A stretch of 64,000 nucleotides of DNA from the NCBI GenBank assembly GCA_965263215.1, contig OZ253663.1, forward strand, positions 434,001 to 498,000. Reading direction: 5' to 3'. How positions within the stretch are numbered: the stretch's first letter is position 1; the number at the start of each line of letters is the position of its first letter. The DNA comes from UBA1672 sp965263215 (GTDB lineage Bacteria; Pseudomonadota; Alphaproteobacteria; Micavibrionales; Micavibrionaceae). The translations under genes were made by a program, and so were the position numbers. The notes under the pieces were generated by a model. The model was not told where the DNA came from. It did no database searches and was given only the letters and a program-made list of their open reading frames with translations. Below, in pieces: positions 25,656 through 34,020 of this stretch.

Positions 25656-26117
25656 TTACATGCCAAGCGATTGCTCACCGGGATCATGGCCGTCGGCGTC
25701 GACATATACGCGTTTTGCTTCGTCATAATCGGGCCCGACACGTTTGATCATTTCCTCTAAGTACGGGTCGTGATCTATACCGAAATCAGAAAAAACGATG
25801 GAGTTTCTGCGGCCATCTTTCCAGACATTTTCTCTGGCGTAATCACACACGGCGCGCAGAAGCGCTTCTGACACATCTGTGCCGCGATGCTCATCAAGGA
25901 TATCCATATATTTCACAGTAATTTGGTAATTATTAGGCCAGATAATACAGGCTGCGATGCCTACTTCTTCTTCACCGTTCGAAACGGCAAACATATCGGT
26001 AATGCCCGCACTCTTCGCGTTATAAGAATCATTAAGATAGTCAAATCCATCGTCCGATGCCTCTGTCAGAAGGTCATCAAAATCTTTGGTGACGTGTATT
26101 GTTGTATAATCCCGCAT
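25656..26117 (-). CDS. GNAT-like acetyltransferase-fold protein
   Basis: A 153-residue protein whose middle resembles the acyl-CoA-binding strand and loop of GNAT enzymes: YMDILDEHRGTDVSEALLRA followed by VCDYAREN. The usual R-x-x-G-x-G/A loop is altered (HRGTDVS), so activity is uncertain. AAGGAAAC precedes the ATG. It is a single gene between opposite-strand or unrelated neighbours. Substrate unknown. Confidence 0.5.
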   Translation of the reverse strand: MRDYTTIHVTKDFDDLLTEASDDGFDYLNDSYNAKSAGITDMFAVSNGEEEVGIAACIIWPNNYQITVKYMDILDEHRGTDVSEALLRAVCDYARENVWKDGRRNSIVFSDFGIDHDPYLEEMIKRVGPDYDEAKRVYVDADGHDPGEQSLGM

Positions 26118-26238
26118 GAGCTTGTTTCCTTATTAATTTTTCTCAAAGTACATAAATTTTAACATTATGACAAATTTGTATTTACATATCGTTACATGTT
26201 ACTGTACAAACGAGCAAAACATCAAGGCAGTTTAAGAT

Positions 26239-26484
26239 ATGAACGTTTATAAAAAAACGGGCGCGGCGATATTTATAGTGTTGGTAATGGTTGCTATCGG
26301 CTCGCTCTATAATAACACAAACCGGACAAGCGAAAGCCAGAGCGATGGCTACGCACTCAATGATGACATAAAACAGCCAACGGCTTTGCGTGTTACAACA
26401 TTACAGGGTGAGGATTTGACCAAAATCGATGCGTGGCTTGCGCAGCAGAATGAAACAGGCTTAAAATCCGCCTCTATTCCTTAA
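26239..26484 (+). CDS. small membrane-anchored protein
   Basis: An 81-residue protein with one hydrophobic helix (about residues 8-24) and a polar C-terminal part probably facing the periplasm. No family recognised. It converges on the RTX gene, with a bidirectional-looking terminator between them. Confidence 0.45.
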   Translation: MNVYKKTGAAIFIVLVMVAIGSLYNNTNRTSESQSDGYALNDDIKQPTALRVTTLQGEDLTKIDAWLAQQNETGLKSASIP

Positions 26485-26508
26485 GTTCTCCCTTAGAACA
26501 AAGAAAAA

Positions 26509-26535
26509 CGCAGCGTAAGAAAATTATACGCTGCG
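26509..26535. terminator. terminator between the small membrane-protein gene and the RTX gene
   Basis: CGCAGCGTA pairs perfectly with TACGCTGCG over a nine-base loop. On the minus strand it is followed by TTTTT (A-run at 26504-26508), so it primarily ends the RTX gene. The plus-strand side has only scattered Ts. Confidence 0.8.
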
Positions 26536-26558
26536 CTTATTGAGATTTTATTGAGGCC

Positions 26559-28997
26559 TTATACCAATGATCCTGTGTCGATCAGGTCGTCAATATCCAG
26601 ATTTCTACCGCCTGTTATAACGGCAATTTCCTGCGCCGCGCCTGCGCCCGTACCATCACTATCGACTGAAACAGTAAGGTTACCACGGTCTGTCGTAAGG
26701 ATAATGAAATCCTCGATCGCATCTTGTAAGGGGTTATAATTGTCAAGAAGATCACTTAAATCCAGTTTATCTCCCTGATTCTTTTTGAACCCTATAATTG
26801 TGTCTGTGCCGGTATCGCTTTCCTTGAAAACAAATGTATCGGCGCCAAATCCTGCGATCAGCAGATCATCACCGTTGCCGCCGTACAGGACATCATCCCC
26901 GCCAAGAAGGTCTATGATTGTGTCGTCACCATCTCCGCCGGACAGATAATTATCACCAAATACGCCTAAAATGTAATCATCGCCATCAAGACCGTATATG
27001 GCCTCAGTAGAGCCATTGAAACTCAAGATAAAGTCATCTGAGTTACTGCCCAGAGTAACGTTAAAGTCTTGCTCCAGCGTATCCGTGCTCACAAGGGTTA
27101 GGGCAGTATCATCTAAAGCAGAGAGGATCGCGTCAACACCATCGAAATTATCGTTTCCGGCAAATTCCAGAAGAACACCATCAACGATTTGCATATCAAT
27201 AAGCTGCGTGATATCGGCGAGTTCGTTATCCTCAAGCGTGCCCATCATATCTCGGATGGCATCGTTTATGTCTTGCTGCGAGAGTTCGGGGTTGGCTACG
27301 CCGGATTGTGTAATCAAAGTGAGCGTAGACGACCATACATCGAAAGGCGCAATATCCAGAACAAGCTGGTCACTGACATTATCGATGATCGCATCAAAAG
27401 CCTCGAGATTGCCTTCTATGACAAAATTTTGCATCGTGAAGGCGATATCCAACGGGTTGACGATTTGCGCCAAATCCGCAAGGGCGTTGTTTGATAACAG
27501 TTCCATCACATTACGCAGGGAATCAGCAATCTCTGTTTGTGTAAGTTCGGGGTAGAGAAAGCTGAGTTGTGAGTAATTATTGAGGAGGGAACCCCAATCA
27601 AACGGGCCAATGTCAATCACAATATTATCGTTTAGGTTATCAATGATGGCATCGACAGCCCCCAGATTTCCGTTGATTGAAAATGTTCCAAGGTTCAGGC
27701 TGATTGCCATTGAATCTAAGAAATTCTCTAAAGGTGCAAATTCGTTTTGAGACAAAAACTCGAATAGGTCTTTGACGGCGATCGCAATATCATCTTGTGA
27801 AATATCAGGATTGAAAGGGCCCAGACCGCTTAATCCGAAAAGAACCGGAACAAAATCAATACTTAGCGCCGCCTGATCGCTCAGATTATCAATAATGGCA
27901 TCTAAACCATCAAGATTGGCGTTGGATACAAGATCCCCCAATGCAAAGTTCACCAAGAATGGATCAAGAAGGTCGGCGATATCTGCCAATTCATTACCTG
28001 CCAATTTTTCCATAAAATCTCTGAGCGCTATATTTGAATCTTCTTGAGAGATTTCGGGGTTAAAAATCGGGGCGGTAGCAATATTGTACAATAGTTGTGA
28101 CCAAAAAAACGGAGGTGTATTTAGATAGAATTGGTCGTCCAGATGATCCGTGATGGCATCTATAGCTTCGAAATTCCCGCTAAATGCAAAATTATCAAAA
28201 CCAAACTGCAAAGAGAAAGGATCAGCGATAATTTCAGAGACTTCCGCGAATTCGTTAGCGGCCAGTTTTTCCATTAAATCCCGGATGAATGTGTTTACTT
28301 CTTCTATCGAAACAGAAGGGTCAAATGACAAGGCATTAGAAAGGTTTGTAATTACCTCTCCCCATGCGAAGGGTGAAAGGCTAATCACATCCACGTCATT
28401 GAGATTATCTACAATGGCTTCAAGATTGCCTAGATTACCCGCAGAAGAAAAATCACGTAGCAAGACGAATTCCAGATCGAAAGGACTTATGATTTCTGTG
28501 ACTTCCGCCAGTTCGTTAGCAGCCAGTTTTTCCATGATATGACGTATTGAATTTTCCACATCTTCCTGTGTGATCGTCGGATATATGAAGGGTGCAAAAG
28601 CGATACTCTGTATGGCTTGTGCCCATTCTATTGTAGATGTTTGTACGACAAGGACATCATTCATGTTGTCTATAACAATGCTAAGGCCATCAAGGTTTCC
28701 GAGTGTCGCTGTTGAGGACATCAGGCCACCAAAAATAAAGGGATCAACAATTTGGTCAATGGTGGCAAGACTATTGGAATTCAGGGTTTGCAGCGTCAAA
28801 TTAAGGGTAAAATTGAAATCTTCAGTGTTAATACTAGGGTCAACAAGTGGAATAATATCCAACTGGCTTAGCAAAAGCCCCCATGAAGGTGGATCAATGT
28901 CTATAATTTCTTGATCAGTCGCAGCGGATAAAGCCGCGTTAACACTGTCCAGATCACTGCCGGATATATGATGTAAAAGGTCGTCCAAAAGTGCCAT
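26559..28997 (-). CDS. large repeat protein with C-terminal RTX and type I secretion signal
   Basis: An 812-residue acidic protein, start set by AGGAGA seven bases before ATG 28997. Residues about 1-600 are seven tandem units of about 87 residues plus a partial eighth, each built as LDAIIDNLND, then a PFxWG segment, P-x-[IL]-[ST]-Q-E-D, RDLMEKLAxNELAE and DPFxL, ending in GNL. Near residues 665-715 come RTX nonapeptides (GLDGDDYIL, GGDGDDTII, GGNGDDLLI), which bind Ca2+ after export, then ADTFVFKESDTGTDTIIGF and a tail ending in hydrophobic residues, as in type I secretion targets. There is no N-terminal signal peptide. It is probably a secreted or surface adhesin; no exporter genes are in the window. 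Confidence 0.8.
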   Translation of the reverse strand: MALLDDLLHHISGSDLDSVNAALSAATDQEIIDIDPPSWGLLLSQLDIIPLVDPSINTEDFNFTLNLTLQTLNSNSLATIDQIVDPFIFGGLMSSTATLGNLDGLSIVIDNMNDVLVVQTSTIEWAQAIQSIAFAPFIYPTITQEDVENSIRHIMEKLAANELAEVTEIISPFDLEFVLLRDFSSAGNLGNLEAIVDNLNDVDVISLSPFAWGEVITNLSNALSFDPSVSIEEVNTFIRDLMEKLAANEFAEVSEIIADPFSLQFGFDNFAFSGNFEAIDAITDHLDDQFYLNTPPFFWSQLLYNIATAPIFNPEISQEDSNIALRDFMEKLAGNELADIADLLDPFLVNFALGDLVSNANLDGLDAIIDNLSDQAALSIDFVPVLFGLSGLGPFNPDISQDDIAIAVKDLFEFLSQNEFAPLENFLDSMAISLNLGTFSINGNLGAVDAIIDNLNDNIVIDIGPFDWGSLLNNYSQLSFLYPELTQTEIADSLRNVMELLSNNALADLAQIVNPLDIAFTMQNFVIEGNLEAFDAIIDNVSDQLVLDIAPFDVWSSTLTLITQSGVANPELSQQDINDAIRDMMGTLEDNELADITQLIDMQIVDGVLLEFAGNDNFDGVDAILSALDDTALTLVSTDTLEQDFNVTLGSNSDDFILSFNGSTEAIYGLDGDDYILGVFGDNYLSGGDGDDTIIDLLGGDDVLYGGNGDDLLIAGFGADTFVFKESDTGTDTIIGFKKNQGDKLDLSDLLDNYNPLQDAIEDFIILTTDRGNLTVSVDSDGTGAGAAQEIAVITGGRNLDIDDLIDTGSLV

Positions 28998-29182
28998 TTT
29001 TCGTTCTCCTGAGAAAAAATTTATTTTAAAATATACAAAACCATAGGTAGTTAAAAACGGGTTTGCCAGAAATTTATTTGCTTTTTTAAGTTGCAATATT
29101 TTTTGATTTTTAATCACAATAGGATATGTGATTTTCTTAAATTTGCGGGGGGATAAGGAAGTTTATTTTACACTTTCACATC

Positions 29183-29219
29183 CTTGGCACAGCGCATTTT
29201 ATTGACTACGCTGTGGTGG
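29183..29219 (+). repeat. repeated leader element, copy C
   Basis: A diverged copy of the 22615/23273 element, keeping CTTGGCACA, TTTTATTGA and TACGCTGTGG. It lies 26 bp before the start of the 29246 lipoprotein gene, the same position relative to a gene as copies A and B. Confidence 0.6.
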
Positions 29220-29245
29220 TGAAAGAATGAGTGGTGAGGATAGGT

Positions 29246-29776
29246 ATGGACAATAAAATAAAATTTGTCTTTTTGTTTTTTGTGCTCATCAATTTGTCGT
29301 CATGTTACGAAGCTAACAGTCATGCCCTGTTAAAAAGTATTAAAGTAGCTTTTAGTGAAAAAGGCAAAATCGTTAAAGTTTCCGACATTCATTCTGGAGC
29401 ATGGAGTAAAGTTTGTTCTTCCAATTTATCTTGGGATTACGGAGACATTCGGGATGTCGTCGAAGAATTTTCTGGAGTTGAAAAATCTAAAATTCAAATT
29501 CTTAAACACGGTGATTCCTTAACCTATTATAATGATACAACATGGTTACTGTATTTCTATTATCCTCCCAATAAAATTGAGATACATCGCATAAGCATTG
29601 ATGACATGTTAATTGGGCATAGTGACAACAATCTGGACAATTACAGATGTGCTAAAAATGAAAACGCTTACTTTGTAAAAGGCCATTATCAAAGAGTGGA
29701 TTGGGATACTTATTCGGAAAATATTGACCCTTTATCTGATAACTTTATTTTAACAATTATTGATACTGAAAAATAA
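29246..29776 (+). CDS. hypothetical lipoprotein
   Basis: A 176-residue protein with a lipoprotein signal peptide: basic start, hydrophobic FVFLFFVLIN, lipobox LSSC near residue 20. The mature part is soluble and AT-rich, without a recognised domain. An in-frame GTG at 29231 is possible, but the ATG at 29246 has AGGATAGG directly upstream. It follows leader copy C. Probably anchored in the outer or inner membrane, facing the periplasm. Confidence 0.55.
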   Translation: MDNKIKFVFLFFVLINLSSCYEANSHALLKSIKVAFSEKGKIVKVSDIHSGAWSKVCSSNLSWDYGDIRDVVEEFSGVEKSKIQILKHGDSLTYYNDTTWLLYFYYPPNKIEIHRISIDDMLIGHSDNNLDNYRCAKNENAYFVKGHYQRVDWDTYSENIDPLSDNFILTIIDTEK

Positions 29777-29834
29777 TTCTATTTTCCTTAAGAAACATTG
29801 TCGTATACGAATTACTGCGCTTACCGCCGCACTA

Positions 29835-29935
29835 ATCAAACCCTATATTCCCCACCTCACCTATGCTAAAGTTTTCCTTCATGACACAGACAGGATGAGG
29901 GGTAACGATGTGGAGTGTTTACCAATTTAAATCAC
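29835..29935 (+). repeat. duplicated promoter/leader and first codons, copy 1
   Basis: About 100 bp nearly identical to 30741-30840: ATCAAACCCTATATTCCC, then CCTATGCTAAAGT, a variable 25 bases, then a GAGGG ribosome-binding site and ATG TGG AGT GTT TAC CAA T. The duplication ends about eight codons into each gene; downstream the genes are unrelated. Confidence 0.85.
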
Positions 29936-30684
29936 GTATTGTTGGCATCTTTGTAGTCGTTTTTGGTTTTCTTTACATTCCAGCTTTCATTTATGGTTAT
30001 TTCTGGCTTTGGATCTTTCCTTTTATTGCAATTGTTACATTTTTCGTACGCGCAATGATTGATAGCGCGACAGAACAAGTTTCAAAAGTTGATGGTGAAG
30101 CCAAGCAAGCTAAAGAGTTAGTCCCGAAATTTATCAAGATGAATGTAGTGATGACGGTCTTGCTTTCTATTCCGTTTATCTCTGCGCTTTCACTCAATGA
30201 ATTTGGATATATAGAACGTTTGCGTATTAGTGAGAGTGATCAGTATATATTATCGTACAGTTTATTCATGTTCTCTATAGATTGGATGGTTGAGAATTTA
30301 ATTTCCGGAGCCAAGCAATCGCCCAATATTCAAATCATGGCATCAAGTTTATTTTTAATGAATGCTCTATCGCTAGTATTGTTAATTGTATGCTGGAGAA
30401 AAATTAAAGCATTTCTTTTTATTTTACTGCACCGTGAATCATATAAGTTTTTACAGCAAAGGCCGCATCCAGGCAGGATAGAGAGATTGACGATTCCTAT
30501 CCATCTATTGATAATTACGGGAATATTTCATTATGTCACATCTTTTTCAAGGATTGACATTGTATATGGTGATTTATTTATCTTCATCACCTTCGTAAAC
30601 TTTTTTATCTTCATTCAAGTACTACATATCGTTTCGATACTGGTCATAGATAAAATTCAAAAATCAAATTTAAGGGGTCGTTAA
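29908..30684 (+). CDS. hypothetical polytopic membrane protein with a borrowed N terminus
   Basis: A 258-residue protein with about six hydrophobic helices and no recognised family. Its first residues, MWSVYQFKS, are identical to those of the CDP-alcohol phosphatidyltransferase 900 bp downstream, because promoter, leader and first codons are duplicated there. After residue 9 the two proteins differ completely. GAGGGG lies five bases before the ATG. Composition is AT-rich compared with the downstream enzyme. Confidence 0.55.
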   Translation: MWSVYQFKSRIVGIFVVVFGFLYIPAFIYGYFWLWIFPFIAIVTFFVRAMIDSATEQVSKVDGEAKQAKELVPKFIKMNVVMTVLLSIPFISALSLNEFGYIERLRISESDQYILSYSLFMFSIDWMVENLISGAKQSPNIQIMASSLFLMNALSLVLLIVCWRKIKAFLFILLHRESYKFLQQRPHPGRIERLTIPIHLLIITGIFHYVTSFSRIDIVYGDLFIFITFVNFFIFIQVLHIVSILVIDKIQKSNLRGR

Positions 30685-30740
30685 ATATCCGCAAGATGCA
30701 ATATAAAATAACCCATTAATTTCCGTTTCGTCTCCTTCTC

Positions 30741-30840
30741 ATCAAACCCTATATTCCCTACCTTACCTATGCTAAAGTGCGTATTCACAACAGATACGTA
30801 TGAGGGATGGTGATGTGGAGTGTTTACCAATTTAAGTCAC
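30741..30840 (+). repeat. duplicated promoter/leader and first codons, copy 2
   Basis: Partner of 29835-29935. It is probably the original, because it precedes the gene with recognised family and normal base composition. Confidence 0.85.
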
Positions 30841-31415
30841 ATTTTCAAGATATCCTCAGGCCGATCGCCAGCGCATTGGCGACGCGCGGTGTGACGGCTA
30901 ATCATGTGACGTGTTTCGCGCTGTATACCAGTATTCTGTACGGTCTTGTTTTGTGCTTTGATTACCGCGCTTTCTGGATTTGTTTGCCTTTGTTTCTTGT
31001 ATTTCGCATGGCGTTGAACGCGATTGACGGCATTATGGCACGTGAATATGGCATGAAATCGCATTTGGGCATGGCGCTGAATGAAATTGGTGATGTTTTA
31101 TCGGACGTTGCGTTGTTCATTCCCTTTATCTTTTTTGCGCCCCATGCCGCATGGGTTGTGGCGTTCTTTATTTACATGGCTGCGCTGAATGAAATGTGCG
31201 GTGTGGTGGGTTATATGATGAGCGGGAAACGCCGCTATGACGGCCCAATGGGCAAGAGCGACCGCGCACTGGCCACCGGATTACTCGGCTTTCTCATCGG
31301 GCTTGGGGTGGTTTCAGGCAAAGGCATTGGCGCGGTGTTTTTCCTGCTCTCCTTGCTTGTGATCTGGTCGAGCATTAACCGCATCCGCGGCGCAATTAAA
31401 GACGGGCAGGAATAA
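30813..31415 (+). CDS. CDP-alcohol phosphatidyltransferase family protein (YnjF-like)
   Basis: A 200-residue membrane enzyme that would transfer a phosphatidyl group from CDP-diacylglycerol to an alcohol. The family signature appears as NAIDGIMAREYG, then LGMALNEIGDVLSD. The first Asp and one later Asp of the usual D-x2-DG-x2-AR...G-x3-D-x3-D motif are Asn, as in the E. coli YnjF subgroup as I recall it. About six membrane helices. An ATG six bases upstream is in frame; 30813 matches the duplicated leader's start and has better spacing from GAGGGA. First gene of a phospholipid cluster; substrate alcohol unknown. Confidence 0.8.
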   Translation: MWSVYQFKSHFQDILRPIASALATRGVTANHVTCFALYTSILYGLVLCFDYRAFWICLPLFLVFRMALNAIDGIMAREYGMKSHLGMALNEIGDVLSDVALFIPFIFFAPHAAWVVAFFIYMAALNEMCGVVGYMMSGKRRYDGPMGKSDRALATGLLGFLIGLGVVSGKGIGAVFFLLSLLVIWSSINRIRGAIKDGQE

Positions 31416-31419
31416 AAAA

Positions 31420-32418
31420 ATGAAGATCGTTGTTTTTGAATATGAAGATTGGGAAAAACCTGAGTTTGATACGCTTGGGGCGAACAATCAAATAGACGTC
31501 GATTATGATCCGCTTGGGATAGATAACGCCGCCCGTTATCAAGATGCCGAAATTGTGACGACATTTGTAAATTCTGATATGGGCAGAGATGTTTTGGAGC
31601 AAATGCCACATCTTAAATTTATCGCGACGCGCTCTACCGGGTTTGATCATATTGATATGGATTACTGTAAGGCACATGATATCACGGTCAGTAATGTGCC
31701 GTCATATGGTGAAGAAACAGTGGCGGAGCATGTCTTTGCGCTCTTGCTGTCTATCAGTCATAAAATGCCTCAAGCCATAAGCCGCACACGTCAGGGAAAT
31801 TTTTCTCAAGATGGTTTGCAGGGATTTGATCTTCAGGGGAAAACGCTGGGGATTATAGGTACGGGGCATATTGGCCTGAACGTTATCAAGATTGCAAACG
31901 GCTTTCGGATGAATGTGATCGCCTTTGACGCTTATCCAGATCAATCTCATGCGGAAGAGTTGGGTTTTGAATATGTCTCGTTTGAATCGTTACTCTCGCA
32001 ATCCGATATTATTTCCCTGCATGTTCCGTCTAATAAAAACACGAAAAATTTGATCTCTCATGATGAATTTGATCGCATGAAAGACGGCGTGGTTATTATT
32101 AATACGGCGCGTGGCGATGTTATGGATGTTAAGGCTTTGCTTGGCGCGCTTGCGCATAAAAAAGTATCAGCCGCAGGGTTGGATGTTTTACCCGAAGAGC
32201 CAACCATCAGGGAGGAAGCCGAGCTCCTCAGGACGCTTTTTACCAAAAACGAAGATCTTGAGACGCTTTTGGCGGATCATATTCTGCTGCATTTGGATAA
32301 TGTCATTATAACGCCGCACAGTGCGTTTAACACCAAAGAAGCAACCGAGCGCATTTTGAAAACCACCATCGAAAACATCGACGGATTTTTGAATAATAAT
32401 GTGATTAACGCTGTGTAG
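31420..32418 (+). CDS. D-2-hydroxyacid dehydrogenase (D-lactate dehydrogenase-like)
   Basis: A 332-residue NAD-dependent dehydrogenase reducing a 2-oxoacid to a D-hydroxyacid. Seen: LKFIATRSTGFDHID near residue 68, the NAD fold GIIGTGHIGLNV near residue 145, the catalytic-Arg segment NTARGDVMD, a Glu in the LPEEPT stretch, and the catalytic His in ITPHSAF. The closest look is D-lactate dehydrogenase of the LdhA type. It lies four bases after the phosphatidyltransferase and 14 before the CdsA-like gene, so it is in the same transcript, although a lipid role is not obvious. Confidence 0.85.
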   Translation: MKIVVFEYEDWEKPEFDTLGANNQIDVDYDPLGIDNAARYQDAEIVTTFVNSDMGRDVLEQMPHLKFIATRSTGFDHIDMDYCKAHDITVSNVPSYGEETVAEHVFALLLSISHKMPQAISRTRQGNFSQDGLQGFDLQGKTLGIIGTGHIGLNVIKIANGFRMNVIAFDAYPDQSHAEELGFEYVSFESLLSQSDIISLHVPSNKNTKNLISHDEFDRMKDGVVIINTARGDVMDVKALLGALAHKKVSAAGLDVLPEEPTIREEAELLRTLFTKNEDLETLLADHILLHLDNVIITPHSAFNTKEATERILKTTIENIDGFLNNNVINAV

Positions 32419-32432
32419 AGAGAGGATTCAAT

Positions 32433-33377
32433 ATGATCTCTAGTTACCTGACAGAGCCTGTGCATTACGGCCTTGCGGTTGTGCTTGGCCTGTTGGTTGC
32501 GGCCAGTGTGATTGTATCTTTCATGCGGATGAATGATGCCGAGAACACCCATAAGGAGCTTGCGGATCGCGTCAAAAGCTGGTGGGTGATGATCGGCGTG
32601 TTTTCGGTTGCGCTTTTATCCTCGCCGATTGTCTCGGTTATCCTGTTTGGCCTGATCAGTTTTCTGGCGTTTAAGGAATTTATCTCCATCATCCCGCTGC
32701 GCCGCGCCGATCGGCGGGTGCTGTTCTGGGCGTATTTGACCATCCCCGTGCAGTATTTCTTTGTTGTCACAGGGCAATATGGACTGTTCATTGTCTTTAT
32801 TCCCGTATGGGTGTTTTTCTTACTGCCGTTTCGCCTGCTGATGGCGGGGCAGACGGAGGGGTTTCTGCGCTCTGTCTCGGCGATCAGTTGGGGCTTGATG
32901 ATCACCGTTTTTGCGGTGTCCCATGCGGCGATGTTGATCAAGCTCCCGCTTGCAGGGGGGACGATTGGCGGCCCTGCGCTTATCCTGTTCTTGGCAGTTT
33001 TGAATCAGGGCAATGATGTCGCGCAATATGTTTGGGGAAAATTGCTTGGTAAAAACAAAATTATGCCCAGCGTCAGCCCGAACAAAACATGGGAAGGGTT
33101 TTTGGGCGGTGTGGCGACAACCACGGTGATGTCGGTGTTGCTCTCTTTCTTCCTCACCCCCTTTAGTATTCCCTTTGCGATTGCCGTTGGTGCGATGCTC
33201 GGTGTGACGGGCTTTATCGGTGATGTGACATTCTCTGCCCTGAAACGGGATTTGAAGATTAAGGATGCGGGCGCGCTGATCCCTGGGCATGGTGGTATTC
33301 TCGACCGCATAGATTCCTTAAGCCTCAGCGCGCCTCTCTTCTTCCACATGGTGAGGTATTTCTACTATGCCGGATAG
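32433..33377 (+). CDS. phosphatidate cytidylyltransferase (CdsA-like)
   Basis: A 314-residue integral membrane enzyme making CDP-diacylglycerol from phosphatidate and CTP. About eight hydrophobic helices. The CDP-diglyceride synthase signature is complete: SPNKTWEGFLGG, then GDVTFSALKRDLKIKDAG and LIPGHGGILDRIDSL near the C terminus. It overlaps the PlsC-like gene by 11 bp. This would feed the phosphatidyltransferase upstream. It may be a second CdsA, since the housekeeping copy is usually placed next to uppS and dxr. Confidence 0.88.
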   Translation: MISSYLTEPVHYGLAVVLGLLVAASVIVSFMRMNDAENTHKELADRVKSWWVMIGVFSVALLSSPIVSVILFGLISFLAFKEFISIIPLRRADRRVLFWAYLTIPVQYFFVVTGQYGLFIVFIPVWVFFLLPFRLLMAGQTEGFLRSVSAISWGLMITVFAVSHAAMLIKLPLAGGTIGGPALILFLAVLNQGNDVAQYVWGKLLGKNKIMPSVSPNKTWEGFLGGVATTTVMSVLLSFFLTPFSIPFAIAVGAMLGVTGFIGDVTFSALKRDLKIKDAGALIPGHGGILDRIDSLSLSAPLFFHMVRYFYYAG

Positions 33378-34020
33378 GGTGATCAGATTTCTGCGCGGCA
33401 CATTTTACGGGGTGATTGTGCGCCCTGTCCTGATTATCCTGCTCGGCCTGAATGTACGAAACCTGCGCCGCCTGAACATTGAGGAGCCGCGTTTGATCGC
33501 CGCGAACCATAATTCCCATCTTGATGCACTTGTCCTGATGAGCTTGTTTAAGCTACGCGATTTACCGCGCGTGAAAGTCGTTGCCGCAAAGGATTATTTC
33601 TGCCGTACGCCCCTGCTGACGTGGTTTTCGATCAATATCATCGGCATTATCCCGATTGACCGTAAGGGCGAAGATAAAACCAAAGACCCAATCGCACCTG
33701 TCATTGAGGCGTTAGATGCGGGTTATACGGTTCTGATATTCCCCGAAGGGACACGCGGCGACCCTGAAAAACGCCAGCCTTTGAAATATGGCATTTCCAA
33801 ATTACTGGAGCTCAAACCCGAGATCGAGATTAGCCCCGTCTTCATGCACGGTTTGGGGAAATCCCTACCTCGCGGTGAAGCTTTGCTCGTGCCGTTTGTC
33901 TGTGAGATCAATATCGGCGAGCCTTTGAAATGGGCGGGTGACCGCACGAAGCTGATCACCGCATTAGAGGACAGCTTTGATTGCTTAGCTGCCGAGATGG
34001 AGCCGAAAGAATGGCTGTAA
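33367..34020 (+). CDS. 1-acylglycerol-3-phosphate acyltransferase (PlsC-like)
   Basis: A 217-residue acyltransferase. The HX4D catalytic motif is NHNSHLDA near residue 39, and the substrate-binding motif is FPEGTRGD near residue 125. A short N-terminal hydrophobic helix (IVRPVLIILLGLNV) probably anchors it to the membrane. It would make phosphatidate for the adjacent CdsA-like enzyme. Overlaps on both sides (11 bp with cdsA-like, 10 bp with the next gene) show a tight operon. Confidence 0.87.
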   Translation: MPDRVIRFLRGTFYGVIVRPVLIILLGLNVRNLRRLNIEEPRLIAANHNSHLDALVLMSLFKLRDLPRVKVVAAKDYFCRTPLLTWFSINIIGIIPIDRKGEDKTKDPIAPVIEALDAGYTVLIFPEGTRGDPEKRQPLKYGISKLLELKPEIEISPVFMHGLGKSLPRGEALLVPFVCEINIGEPLKWAGDRTKLITALEDSFDCLAAEMEPKEWL

